Shown here one piece after another: positions 9,929 through 21,816 of a stretch of DNA of 64,000 nt. The stretch comes from Acridotheres tristis (Eukaryota; Chordata; Aves; Passeriformes; Sturnidae). The stretch is from NCBI GenBank assembly GCA_037013685.1, contig CM072885.1, positions 28,991,442 to 29,055,441 of the forward strand, written 5' to 3'. The notes under the pieces were generated by a model, which was not told where the DNA came from, made no database searches, and saw nothing but the letters and a program-made list of their open reading frames with translations. Numbering within the stretch: position 1 is the stretch's first letter; the number at the start of each line of letters is the position of its first letter. Made by a program: the position numbers and the translations under genes.

Positions 9929-9934
9929 CAATTT

Positions 9935-12084
9935 CATATACTTTATTCCATTCAGGCTGCTGCTACCATTTCCTGATTTACATGAGTACCTTCTAAAGGG
10001 AAGACTTCATGGTCTGCTTCCTGAGACCCATGGATCAGCTTATGTTCAGCTGGCTACTTCCCTGAAGTGCATTATCCCATCCCAGGGGCCTTTGTGTCCT
10101 GGCCATCATGCTGATGGGGAGAACTGGACCCACTTGAGGCATGGGATACATCTTGCAGAATGAAGATCCCAGCCAGGAGAGTTTTAGGCCCACAGCTGAA
10201 GAACTGGGAACCGGGTGCTGATGATCAGATGGTCCTCCTGGGTGGAAAGGACATGGGTTGCCAAGAGGAAGGTAGTAAGCATAGGGCAATAAAGCAAGGG
10301 AAGGCAGATATTATCAAAACCGTGCCCTTCTGCATTAGCATTGAAAGGTGCAATCTGAATTAGCATTAATCCAGAAGGACAGAGAGGAAGGGCAGGTATT
10401 ATCTATGATGTCTTCCAGCTTATGGAGTCCAGACCTTTCCCTTATCACAGTCTTGCTGAAAGCCCGGACCTCACTGCTATCAGCACTTTCAGGCTCACCG
10501 CACCACACCACGGACACAGGCTCTCAGATGCACAGATAGGAAATATCTCCCCAAGGCTGAAGATGTAGGATATATTTACCATGAAGGTGTGTTGCTGTTA
10601 AGTAAAAGTTTAATTTAATTAGGCCAGAGAGCAAGAGGAGTTGATCTGGGACAATACAGCTTTTAAAGGAGCTCATAATCAGAGAACATAGTCTCCAGTG
10701 CTAGGACAGGTATTCAGATTTTTTTCATGTGCTGAAATTCGTGCTTTGTTACTGCAACGTTTAAGTCTGTCCAAACTAATGGCAAGATGTTAGCACATGA
10801 TACCATCCCACCTTCCTGTTGTCTGATGGGTATTTCCAAAAGTACCTAAATCATCAGAGAACTTTTAAGTCAAAATTATGAATTTTGCTACTTTGTGGAA
10901 TAGCAACTGAATTCAGTTATGGATCTGATCTAGAGACTCATCTAAAGATTCACAAGCCTCCTACTTTTGGTAATTTAATTAAAATCATCCATACCTTTAG
11001 TTGCTGCCTTCAGCCGCAACCCCCTCTTTTCCTTGCCAAATTCCATTTGGATAAAGCACATTTCCTTCCCACTTGTTTATAGATAGATCTGACTGGAATT
11101 TAAAAATGTGCCCTTGATGAAGGATATCTGTTTTAGTAAAGCACACACATTTTGGGAGGATGTATGACTCTCAAACTCATCACTGAATTATTTTTTGTAG
11201 GGCAGAACAATCCATCCATTTCTCAGTAGAAATTTAGTAAACAATGCAAAGAAACACCTACTTTTAATATGAAAAATAATAGCATTTTTGGCAGTTGCAT
11301 TTTATTAAAATGCCTGACATTTCTTGATTCTGTTCTAAAGAAAAACAATGTAACACGATATCCTGAAAGACACCAGAAAAAAAAAAGTTCTCTTATGGCA
11401 CTTCTAAATAATGATATTACTTAAAAAAATAAAACAATGACTTCTGTGTTCTCTGTAGAATGTTTAAGAGGATTTAAAAATGCAGAGGAAAAAGAAAGCT
11501 GCAAAGTCATGAAAAGGAATATGAAAATTATATGCTAATGTGTTTGTCCCTATTATTTATTAATAATATTTCTAAGGCTGTGAGTTTACAGTTGGCTAGA
11601 CAAAAACTCAGACCCAGAAACACATTATATGTATCTTAGCTGCCTATAAGTTAAATATCTAGTTTTGAATTAGTTATTTCCACAGTCAACAGAGTGAACA
11701 CTAGTCATCAGAGAGGGACAGAGTGAGAATGGATGAATAAGAGAATTCCAATGGAGCAATGGGAGAGACTAAGCAAGTACCTTAAATTGGACATCCATCT
11801 TATAAGTGTCTAAACAGAGGCAGATTAATTCACCTGTTCTAATGTGAGTCTCACCACCATGATCACTGCATGCACTTAAGGTAATTAAAATGTTTTTCCT
11901 TGGCTGGAATTTTTTTTATTATTGCAGAAAGTGCACTGCTACAAACAAATAATCAATTCCAAGGAGTACTTCTCAATTACAAGTAAAATTATCCTCAGAG
12001 AGAAAATGTTCTGTGCTAAGGCCTGTATACGTTTCCACAGGAGCTTGAAAAATTAGTTTGGGTACAGTTTTACATTGAAAAGTA
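9935..12084. other. Anonymous AT-rich DNA
   Basis: No supported gene. Moderately GC-richer to about 10540, then AT-rich. Open frames of up to 96 codons near 9873-10540 occur on both strands and carry no recognisable domain. Confidence 0.5.
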
Positions 12085-12287
12085 GATATTATATGTTATA
12101 TGTTATATATTATATATTATATGTTATATGTTATATATCATATATTATATATTATATAATATATATTATATATTATATATTATATATTATATATTATATA
12201 TTATATATTATATATTATATATTATATATTATATATTATATATTATATATTATATATTATATATTATATATTATATATTATATATTT
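12085..12287. repeat. (ATATATT)n heptamer tandem array
   Basis: About 200 bp of a 7-base unit, near 28 copies, degenerate at the left end (atgttat variants) and very regular from about 12150. A 92-codon frame across it encodes a repeating YYILYII pattern and is an artefact of the period. Such arrays can extrude hairpins and vary in copy number. Confidence 0.9.
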
Positions 12288-12410
12288 AGAGAATTATTAC
12301 AACATATTATTATTTCATATTATTATCTGTGCCTGTCTTTGGAAGCAAAGTAAGATCATACTCTGCTATTATCTCCTTTTGAAATTTCCTTTTTTACTTA
12401 TTTTTAGACA

Positions 12411-12954
12411 TGCGATCAATCTAGCAACCTTACAAGCAGCAGCAAGGACTCAAAGATCTCCCTTTCCTTCATCACTGATTTAAATGAAAACAATATTGAT
12501 TGATAATATTCAGGTTGTCTTCTCCTCTGTTGTATTGCACTGTTTGTTTCATAAATTACACTGCTTATGGTTTTATACTGCACTGTTATGTTTATATATT
12601 GCACTGAGAAAATGGTTTGCTCTGTATCCCCCTGGAGCTTGTGAAGTTGGTTCAGTCCTCCCTTAGCCCCTCCCCATTGGCGGCGTCCCATTGGTCGCGG
12701 GTCTGTTCCTCCCCGCCCCTTTCCCTGAGTTTAAAAGTGCCCGCCACCTTCTGTCTCTCTTTCTTTCTCCTTTCGCTATGTGAAATGAATAAACTGTGGA
12801 TCACCTTCCCACGGGAGAAAAGAGCCTTCTTTGGTTTTTTGCCTTTGTCTATGAGGATTTCCCATCCCTCTCTGGTCCAGAGCTAGCTGGAGGACCGGAG
12901 AGGAAAAAGGGATTTACCTCACTCCTCAGCCCTTCCTTGTTTTGCTGTCTAACA
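12411..12954 (+). mobile_element. Probable solo LTR with a complete promoter block
   Basis: 544 bp bounded by TG (12411) and CA (12954) and flanked by AGACA at 12406-12410 and 12955-12959, a possible 5-bp target duplication. Inside are two CCATTGG boxes, a GC box, a TATA-like element and AATAAA, all in plus-strand order. The internal features strongly suggest an LTR. The exact left boundary is less certain because the ends share only TG/CA, and the true start could be nearer 12535. Confidence 0.5.
12674..12793 (+). promoter_or_regulatory. LTR promoter: two CCAAT boxes, GC box, TATA-like box, poly(A) signal
   Basis: CCATTGG (inverted CCAAT) at 12674-12680 and 12688-12694, CCCCGCCCC at 12711-12719, TTTAAAAG at 12730-12737 and AATAAA at 12788-12793. 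Order and spacing suit a retroviral U3-R junction with start near 12760. The core elements look undamaged. Confidence 0.6.
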
Positions 12955-12959
12955 AGACA

Positions 12960-13953
12960 AGGACAAAAATTATTTGTTTCTCTCTTATTTAGGTGCTAGG
13001 GTATGTAGCCTTTTTTTTTTTATTATGCAAATTCAGACCACAATGTGCATAAATTATATTAGATGACTGAAATTATTTATGTCATCTAAACAATGGTGTC
13101 TGGAAGGCCCAAGAGAACAGCTGGGTCTTGCCTCTTCTGCTGTGCCATGTGCATTTTCATTTTCCTAAAACAAGCTGCATTTCATTGCCATGCCTTTAGC
13201 ATCTTTGGGCAGCAGAAATCAAGCTGCTTCCATCCCTTGTGCATCATCCTACATATTTAAGACTTACTTATTGCCAAAAATCACAGGTATATATCAATAT
13301 ACAGAGATGCTTGTTTTCTCTCTTCTTTTCTTAGACTTTTGTTCCAGCACCCCAAAACACAACCCTTCTTTTGTATCCATCTTACTACCTAGATCTACTT
13401 TTTTTTCATACAAGTCTTCACAACTTAAGCACCATGTCTTAGAGAGAGCTGGCAATGGTTTTTCTGGATTCAAGTGGAATCCAGGCATGGAGCAATCTGT
13501 CTCTGGAATAAGATCCTGATTTTACCATTAAAATGTCAAAGCTTGTTTATTATAGTGTATATCTTTGTATTATCCCAACATGTAAATGTGCTTAATACAT
13601 ACCTGGGAATTCAACTCAACTAACCTTAATTATCAGAAAGGCAATACCAAATTTAGGACAGATGTCTCAAATTTATTCTGCAATGAATAGAAGATTGGCA
13701 CCTTCATAGCAAGATTCCTGTTCTCCAAAAAGAGGTATCTGATACAGGTGGGATGAACTGTCCTACAGCCATGCCTCTTTTCATTCACTGTAAAGAGAAC
13801 CCCAACAAAAGTAAGGTAGACAATGAGACATCATATAGATTAAGTAAAACAAATCACGACAGGGAAGTGTTATAAACCAGTACGTTGGTATAAGGAGTCA
13901 CGTTTGAAACTTGTCTTCATTTTGATTTGCCAATTTAAATAAACTCATTTTTC
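12960..13953. other. Anonymous DNA
   Basis: No gene or repeat recognised. One 109-codon frame (13190-13519) has no domain. Confidence 0.5.
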
Positions 13954-15280
13954 TGTTGTGAGACAGAACCAGGAGCAAAAGAGCAAGGCAGGCCTAAAAC
14001 TTAAGAGAGTATATAAAAAAAATTTATTAACTACACAAACAAAGAGGAGGGAAAAAACCAACAAATTCAGAATAAGATTTTTTTCATACCACTCCTTCCT
14101 TCCCTCTCCCAACCTTCATAACAACAAAACAAACATACAACAACTACTTCGGTCAGTTCCCAATTTAGTCTTTTCCAGTTCACTTCCGGAGAGAGAAGCC
14201 TCCCTTTGTTGAAGCTGTAGGGATTTTTTCCACACGAAGGAAGCAAACAGTCCTCTGGTGGTTTCATTTTTCACTATTTGCATCTGCCCGGGAGCCTGCA
14301 ATTGTGACACTGCTCCCAACTCCACAGCCTTCCCAAAGCTGTAGATGTGGGCCATGTCTGTCTCATGGGGTATTACTTTTAAGAATGAAATGTTCCACAG
14401 CAAAGGTTCTCTTCATTTCTTTTCTCTCTGCTCAGGCTTCATCCTCAGAAAACTGAGATCCCCTTCTTTCCTCGGGGCAAATGATTCTCAACACAGGTGC
14501 TTTTTGGTCAAATCATCCATCAAATAGAACATCTCCATCCCCCCATGTCTTTCTCTATGGTTTATAGGAATATTCAGCACATCAGTTCATCCCTACAATC
14601 TTACAGAAGGATTTTCAGCCATCTTGACAGCATCTCCTCATTCTCCTTCCATCTAAAAAACTTAGCTCTTGTGTCACTGACTTCAGAAATCTTCTTATTC
14701 CCTTTCATATTCAAAGGAAGGTCGGAGGTTTTGCAAATCTTATCTGACCACTAAAGAGTTAAAGTTTAACACAACTGCAAAAGTTGGGCCAGGCTCAGGC
14801 CGCGCTGTGGGAGGCGGCTGAGGTGTCAATCAGCCTTTCTGGGGCTGGGCTGCAGCCCCACACTGCTCATGGCCACCCCTGCTTCCAGACAGGGCCCGGC
14901 TGCCTCCCCCAGGCTGCGTGGGGGCTGGGCAGGCCTGGCCCTTCCGAAACTGCTCTGAGCCAGCAGCAGGAGCTGGGCCTACCCCCAGAGCCACAGGCCC
15001 GTGGAGGAGGAAGCCGTGAAGGTCTCATCAACGAGCCTCTCCTCCTCCCGGCCATCAGGTCTCCTCGTTGGCAAATGGGGCCCCCGCGGCCTCCCGAGCC
15101 TCCCCCCACATGGGGCAGTGGAAGCTTGGGTTAGTGTTACCTGCTCAGCCACTGGAAAGACAAAGAGCCTCAGTTCCAGATTACCTCCTTTGAATTGTGT
15201 GTTCACTGAGTGAACTAACTTTCTCCCATTGGCTGTTGAAGGTGTCCCAACCCCCACAGAGGAAGCTCCCTTAGAGAGAA
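13954..15280 (-). mobile_element. Candidate long LTR (ERV-L-like), boundaries uncertain
   Basis: Begins TGTTGTGAGACAG on the + strand. The minus strand has AATAAA at 14023-14028. The stretch is pyrimidine-rich and ends in a GC-rich block (about 14780-15120) rich in CCCAG, CTGGG and CpG. The style is that of long avian ERV-L-type LTRs read on the minus strand. I could not find a convincing target duplication: a TTTTTC match at 13948 and 14267 lies in T-rich sequence and is probably chance. Frames in the GC-rich block on both strands are shadows of base composition. Confidence 0.35.
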
Positions 15281-18200
15281 CTTCCCTCTGAACTTCTTCT
15301 TTCTAAGTCAACCCATCACAAAACTAAAGATTAGATGAATCATCCTTCACCCATTTAAATAATACAGACTTACTGAAGGAATTTCAGGAATCTTGTGTAG
15401 CGTGACCCAAAGAAAACAGACTCTGCATCACTTACTTAACCATGTACTTGCTGTGTTTGCTGCAAGAGCAATACATAAAATTGCACTTGCAGTTTCTCAG
15501 TGTTTTTAATGTAAAATCCTTTCAAATGCAAAGTTTAATTAGATTTTAGTTCTACTTTCAGAAAGATCTGTGTTTTAATTAAGGGCCTGGAGCAAAGCCG
15601 TGTTTAAAAGTCTCATAAATCTCCCTGTAGTGCTGGGGTGATGCTCTGCTCATCATGCAGGTATTCTGGCCTCCACATTTCAGGCACAAACAATTTTCCA
15701 TCACATAATTTTTGCATCCACTTCCTCTCCCTCCTCCTTTTCTCCACCTCCCCAGCACGCAACTTTCATTGAAAAGGTAGGTGAGCAAGTAGGCAAATAC
15801 ATGGTCAATGTTCCATAGAAGAGCAGTTGATCACAATAGCCTTTGATTAATTCCCTCCTACCTGTTCCTGTAACTAGGGCACACAGAAATTTATGTGCTA
15901 TTATTCATATTATTTCACATTTTAAAATGCAGTTTCTGCTAAGGGCTTTTGTCCCTGTAGCTTGCCTGCAGATTTGAGTTTTTGCTTTCTACCAAAATGA
16001 TATTGCTTTTGTCCTTAGGCACAAGCATAAAAACTGAAGTTAAAATAATATCAATTCTCTTTTGACCTTTTGGGCTCTATGCTACTAGTTAAGCGCTTTA
16101 TTGCATCTCATAGTTTCAGTTCTGGGGTGGTAGAGTAATTTGGCATCCAGAAATGGAATCCAATAGGAAAACTTTCTGGAAATTTGAGAAAGAGAGCACT
16201 AGCAAGCATAGTGAAGCCTTGGTTATAGAGACGTTGAATCTGCCTTTCTGGGTTATGAAGTTTGTGTCTCTCCTGAGTATTGATTCTGGCTTCACCACTT
16301 GGCTCATTCAGCTCTGCCCTTGGTTTTTTGCCAGAGAACTCTCCAAAGATACTAGGAACAGATTTGTACATGACTGAAAGTAGAAGTGGAAAGGCAGTTT
16401 CCCAACCTGACTTATTCTAGATGAATGGGAAGAGTATGTGTACTACATCAGACCTTCATGAATTAGAAAGTAAACCATCCCAGTGCTACATGTGTGCCTG
16501 TGTGCATGGCCACATCAGTTTGGACAAGTTTGGACTTTGTGGAAGTGGGTAGTGAATCCATGCTCCTTTGACAGGTGGTTTCATGCCCAAGTCTCAGTGG
16601 GGGACCTGGGACAATTCTGTCCATACTGCTTGTAGGAGCAAGTTTCAATTAGCAGATACTCTTTTTGACTTCTCCCTGTCAGGTGAGGCAGGCAGGTGAC
16701 CCCAAGGCACAGGGAGAATAGCAGTCACTGTACCATCAGCTGGTTGGATTCACTCTGAGACACAAGGTGCGCTACCATTATGTTAAAAGTACGTAGTTTG
16801 ATCCCCAGCAGTGGTGTCATCTCACTGTCCCCAGTCGCACTTGAGCACATTTGGTCCTCTTGAAGAACAAAAGCTGTGTGCAGTTTGCTGTGCAGTGATT
16901 GTGACTTCCCCACTTCTCCTTTTGCACAAGGCATATTGACCCAGGCCTCAGTATGGTCACCACTTGACCACTGCAACCACTTAAAATGAGTTTTACCTCT
17001 AAACTACCAAATAATTTATGTTACCATTCACATTTATGCAGGTAGAACTTTGCTTGCCTTGATGTTTGCAAAATGTGCTGTACAAATGGGATATACAATT
17101 TCCAACAGAGATATAAATTTCATTAAAATTTCCCATTATTTATACAGTCCTAACAGCTGTGAGCTAACTTTTGTCTAATATAGCACTTTAGTATGTCAGA
17201 AAAAAGGCTCTCTGTAATTGTTGAGTGTAAATACCAATGGTGAACAAGAAATATTTAATATCATTAACAGAGTTGTAACTACATAAGATTAAAGTAAGGA
17301 AGATATAATTTTCATCTGAGTATGATCGGTAAGAAGTAAGTACCTCCTAGAGGAGGTATTTAGTGCAATTTAAGTTACATTGGTCACAATTTTCTTAATG
17401 GTTTAATCATGGGTAAGCCCAAAATCTCATAGACATGAACTACATAGTTATAGACTACATAAAAATAAAGAAGAAATTAGACTGTCATTCAGAAGAGAAA
17501 GACTTTTTTATCCTCATGGAACCTCTGTGTAATGTCAAATGAAACACTGAATTAAGATCTCAGAATTTTCAGGTTGTCTCTGAACTTAAAAAGTAATAAT
17601 AACTTGGCATTGGTTTTGAACCAATTCCAGCACTCTCCCAGAGAGCAGAAGCAGGACTGCAATATACTGAGCAAACATGAGAGTTTCAGTTACTTGCATG
17701 GGTTGGATTTCTATTGCTGCACCTGTGAAAGGGAGTATGTAGACACACCTTTCTGTGGATGAGATCACTCCAACACTTTCACTCGGCTTGGCATGAAGAG
17801 AGTGTAAGGAACACTATTCCAGCCACATTAAAAATAAACCTTGGGATCTGCTAATCTTCTATGCTCACCTGCGTGTGAATTCATTCATTACCATCAGACT
17901 TAAAAGAAAGTGGGGGCAGGAGGTAACTTGAAGGGGAAGAGAGCACAGAACGGAAATTGAAGTTTTTATTTTCAAAGAAACTTGTTAAGAAAATAAAACT
18001 GACTTCAAAACAAAAACTGAAACTAAGTTCACTATAACATAAAAATAGTTAAACTGGAAAGTATTTCCTTAGCACATTTGCTCTAACACTTATTAAAGAT
18101 ATAAACTAAATCCAAGATAAACAAATCCCAGGTGTGGAAATGTGGTTAATGTATGACTCAGTTTAAATTTAAAATGTAAAATAAAACATTCAGTGCTCAC

Positions 18201-21188
18201 CAATTTGCTTTAATTCTAGACAGGCATTAAAAAAAAGAAGATAGATCCTTACAATTCTCCTTCAAGAGAACCCTGTGCACAGCTGGAGAGCTACAAACAG
18301 CCTTGTAACAAGCTTTATGAAACAAGAACACACCAAACTGAAAGACCTAAGTATTCATAGCTTTTCGTGTCTGCAAATATGCATGAGCTACAGTATGCTC
18401 AGAATGGTGCCACATGCAGAAAGCTGTAAGGAGATTAGGGTAACATTTTCTTCTCCTATGTGGACTTTGCAAACCAGCGGAAAGTATTGTCAGAAAACTG
18501 CTATTACCGCTCCTGCCTAAAAGACTGTGCATGGTTAGCAAATAGCTGCAGTCTTAAGGTGAGAAGAAAAGATGAGAAACATATGCTACCAATTCCTTAA
18601 GAGGACGGGTAATACTCTCTCTTACTATGGAGGAAATAGAGAGGGCACAGGAAAGTTCATCTGAAGCTTTCCTGAAACCAAGTCTCCACTGAGTCATTTT
18701 GAGAGGGTTAGATCAAAAAAGTTAATATGATCTAAAAATAAGTATTTTCACATCCAAGCTGAGGTATGGGTGGGTCCATCTTTAGCCTTCCTTACTTAGG
18801 CATTTTGTGTCTGGGACAGAAAATTTAGCAACATTAATCTGTAGCAAGAAATATTCTAATTTAGAGGACAATATGTCTTGTGATGCTCCTTTCTCTTTTG
18901 ACTGGGAGAGGAGCCTGGAAGATTAGGATCACAGATTGCGTGCCTCTATTAAGTGAAGACAGATTAAAGAGATTAAATATTTAAAAAAATTAATAATCTA
19001 GTTGTTAGAGCTTTAACCTAGAAAAAGGCATCTAGGATCAGTAACTTAATCAGAAGTTTCAGTCTTCCACCTTCTATCCCACTGCAACTCCATGTAGAGG
19101 GAAATTTAATACTCATAGACAAGGAGAAAGAGATTTTGAAGAAGGAAGTCTAAATCTATCATTCAGTATTATGGTGCTTTTATACAGAAAGGAAGAAACC
19201 AGCACGCTTGCCTTTGTTCCTAGCAAATTTTGTCCTTGTACATAGTCCTTGGTTTAAAAAATTAAAGAATCATGATAAGAGAGACCAAGCCCCTATATAT
19301 TCCATAGATATCAGCTATACCTTTTATACTTCCATTCACTTTATAAGATAATTAGATGTGTCTTAATAAGATGAGAATAATCAGACACCTTTCCTGAGGA
19401 GAAGACTAAGAGTGTGGATTCAAAACAGATGAAGAAACCTTCTTGCATCCATATCTGTGTCTATGGGCTCTTTAGAAAATGTAGTCTTTTGGTACATTGA
19501 CCTGTTTAGCATTTTTTATCTTGTTAAAATTTAGTTTTTTTCAACCTGTCCAAATTCTTCCCATTTGATGCAGAATGACAGAAAGCATAAGTGCCTTGAG
19601 CTAATAGATTTTAATTACATTAGAATGTTTTTCTATTCAAATCTAAGAAATAGGAACCTATAAGGTAAGCATTATGGCACCTAGCAAAAAAAAAAATGTA
19701 TCTTCCCTATGGCTGCTGGCTCTGAGTTGTTGAAGTGTTGAACTGCTGGGATTTTTTTGTTTTGCATTGTGCATATTTTAAAACGCACATAATTCCATTG
19801 GCATTTATCTTTCTCTGGAAGTTTTTTAGTGCTTTCACTCACTTCCTTATCTGCTCATGATATGATTTCCTTCTGCTTTTTCCCTTCATGTTGAACTGAA
19901 TTCAGAAACTACTTTGGTATGTGCTTAAGGAAAGTTGAAGTCAACACCTAGAGGTAGTGAGTAGGATTGATCTGCCCAAAAGCAGACACCTGCATCTCAT
20001 ATGATCCATCTTATTTCAAAGTGGACATCTGACATACGTGTCAGATAACTCATCTGCTGTAAGAGTCTATTTTTTCTCCTTTCATTAAAAAAATACTCAT
20101 AAATTACTAAATCAGGTAGTTTCATCCACATCACAACTTTCTAAACTATACCACTAAAAAAAATCACAAGACAACAAGAAAAAAAAACCAGGGCATGGGT
20201 ATTGTCACCTACTCCTCACACAGGGCACCCATTGACAGTGGACTTGTGACTGACACAAGTGTCAGTTCCTTATCTTAAAAACTTTCATACCTTTCTCTCT
20301 GTGAACTTCCCACAGGCAGCTCCACACAACACTGACTCTTCCTCTCCTTCCTTCTGCAGGACTGGCCAACTCCTTCCTGTCCCTTGCATGACAGTCTGAC
20401 CCCACCTGTCTCCTGTACAACATCTTACCCTTTCAGTCCCTTGCACAACTGTCTGACACATCCTTCTCACAGCACAGCCAGCAGACTCCAACAAAACCTC
20501 AACCAGCCAACCCACTCTTTTATAACACCCATCCCCGTTGGACATAGCTGTGACCTATTAAGGGGCAAGGCTGTTCCCACTCTTTGGTAATTAGTACCGC
20601 TGCAATTTATCAGGGGTGCAATTGCCTTCAGCACTATCTCTAGTCTCTTACAATCTGTCCTCCCATACATGGGGAAAGTAAATAACAAAGTTGGAGATCA
20701 TATAGAGCTGAGGAATTATCTTCCAGATAAACTATCTGCAAATAAAGGAGATATGCAGAATACATCTATGTGCCCCATATTCCCATACAGTGTTTTCAAA
20801 GTCTTCCATTACTGATACATTATTCCTGGCACAGTAATCCCATGTCAATATCTAATTCTTTACTTTGCTCTGACTCTCAAAAAAAGTCTTTGCTTTCATA
20901 TAAAGCATTCACTAATCCACTTTTTTATTCTCTAACCAGTTGAAAACTATATAATTAGAACCCATCTGTTTCAAACTCCTTGTGAAAACTAATCAGGGAG
21001 CATAACATTTATTTGCCCATGGACAAAGCACTCACACGTATAAGTTTTAAACAGTCAAATCAGGAGCACTGCCATTTCTGTATGTACATTTGCACTAGCA
21101 AGAAGAACACATATCTATAAATACGATGTTTTTCCAAATTACATCTTTTCCTAATCTGAAGGCCTGCCTCCTCTCAGACCTGCCATAA
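15281..21188. other. Anonymous AT-rich DNA
   Basis: No supported coding frame, RNA gene or retroelement apart from the LTR-like patch listed at 20280-20660. All frames are under 90 codons. Confidence 0.5.
20280..20660 (-). mobile_element. LTR-like patch, low confidence
   Basis: GC-richer island with TATAAAA on the minus strand near 20517-20523 and two related segments containing TCCCTTGCA...TCTGAC (about 20377 and 20437). This resembles an old solo LTR, but no target duplication or polyadenylation signal was found. Confidence 0.25.
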
Positions 21189-21193
21189 ATAAC

Positions 21194-21811
21194 TGTATTG
21201 GTTTGAAAGCAAAACCAGTGAGAGACTCCAAGTCAATAATACAATTTAATAGGAAAAAAGAGAAAAAATAAGATACATGCAATAATACGAAAGAAAAACC
21301 ACTGATAGAGTCAGAAAACAACCTGACACCCTGTCAGTCAGGGTGTTGGTAGCAGTCCCATTAAATGGTGGCTGCAGTCCTCCTGGATGACAGATGTGGT
21401 TCAGGTGAAGCAGTGCTCCTGTAGAAGGGTGCAGTTTTCCTCTGAAGGTTCAGCCATGATATGGAAAAAGGTCTGACTTTCCTCTAGGATCCAGTGGAAA
21501 GGGCTGCCTTCGCGTTCCAAACCCCCGTTTTTTATCTAGATAGGAAAGGCTTGGCTCCTGCCCCTGGCTGGATCATCTCCCAGTGGGATGATGTAATCTT
21601 ATCAGTCATACAATAGGACTTAATGGCCCATTAACAGAAGATATCTTCTGGAGGAAGGATGGGTTGTGAAAAGATAACAATGATCATCCCCCTGATTTTA
21701 TCAGATGGCACATCAGCAGAGGATATCTCCCACAGAGATAAGGATTACCACCTCTCCCACATTTCAACAGATGGTGATAGAATACACATTTTTGCATTGT
21801 ACCCCAGGACA
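21194..21811 (-). mobile_element. Solo LTR, ERV-L-like, perfect 5-bp target duplication
   Basis: 618 bp starting TGTATTGGTTTG and ending CCCAGGACA on the + strand, with TGT...ACA ends. ATAAC flanks it exactly on both sides (21189-21193 and 21812-21816). A 5-bp duplication is typical of ERV-L. The minus-strand orientation is inferred from a TTAAATTG/ATTAAA-like signal near the left end and is less certain than the boundaries. It has no internal genes, so it arose by LTR-LTR recombination. Confidence 0.8.
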
Positions 21812-21816
21812 ATAAC

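Larger units (their letters stand above)
2089..9934 (-). mobile_element. Full-length class II endogenous retrovirus (beta-like gag-pro-pol, alpha-like env)
   Basis: A provirus with two 378-bp LTRs at 2095-2472 and 9551-9928, reading right to left. Six bases flank each side: cagttt at 2089-2094 and caattt at 9929-9934, a 6-bp target duplication with one mismatch, as expected for alpha- and betaretroviruses. Next to the 5' LTR is a tRNA-Trp type primer site and next to the 3' LTR a polypurine tract. Order: gag, dUTPase-protease, RT-RNase H, integrase, an extra Cys-rich frame, env. By eye the LTRs differ at about 17 of 378 positions (about 4.5%). At an assumed avian neutral rate near 2e-9 per site per year this is very roughly ten million years. 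Every classical gene carries stops or frame changes, so it cannot replicate as it stands. Confidence 0.95.

Noticed and set aside
12075..12353. 92-codon frame with a YYILYII repeating pattern
   Set aside because: It is the translation of the heptamer array and has no coding signal.
13948..14272. TTTTTC direct repeats as LTR target duplication
   Set aside because: T-rich context makes a chance match likely, and similar LTR-like sequence continues past the right copy.
14784..15134. 116-codon frame in the GC-rich block
   Set aside because: Overlapping frames are open on both strands because of base composition; no domain and a Pro/Gly-rich random look.
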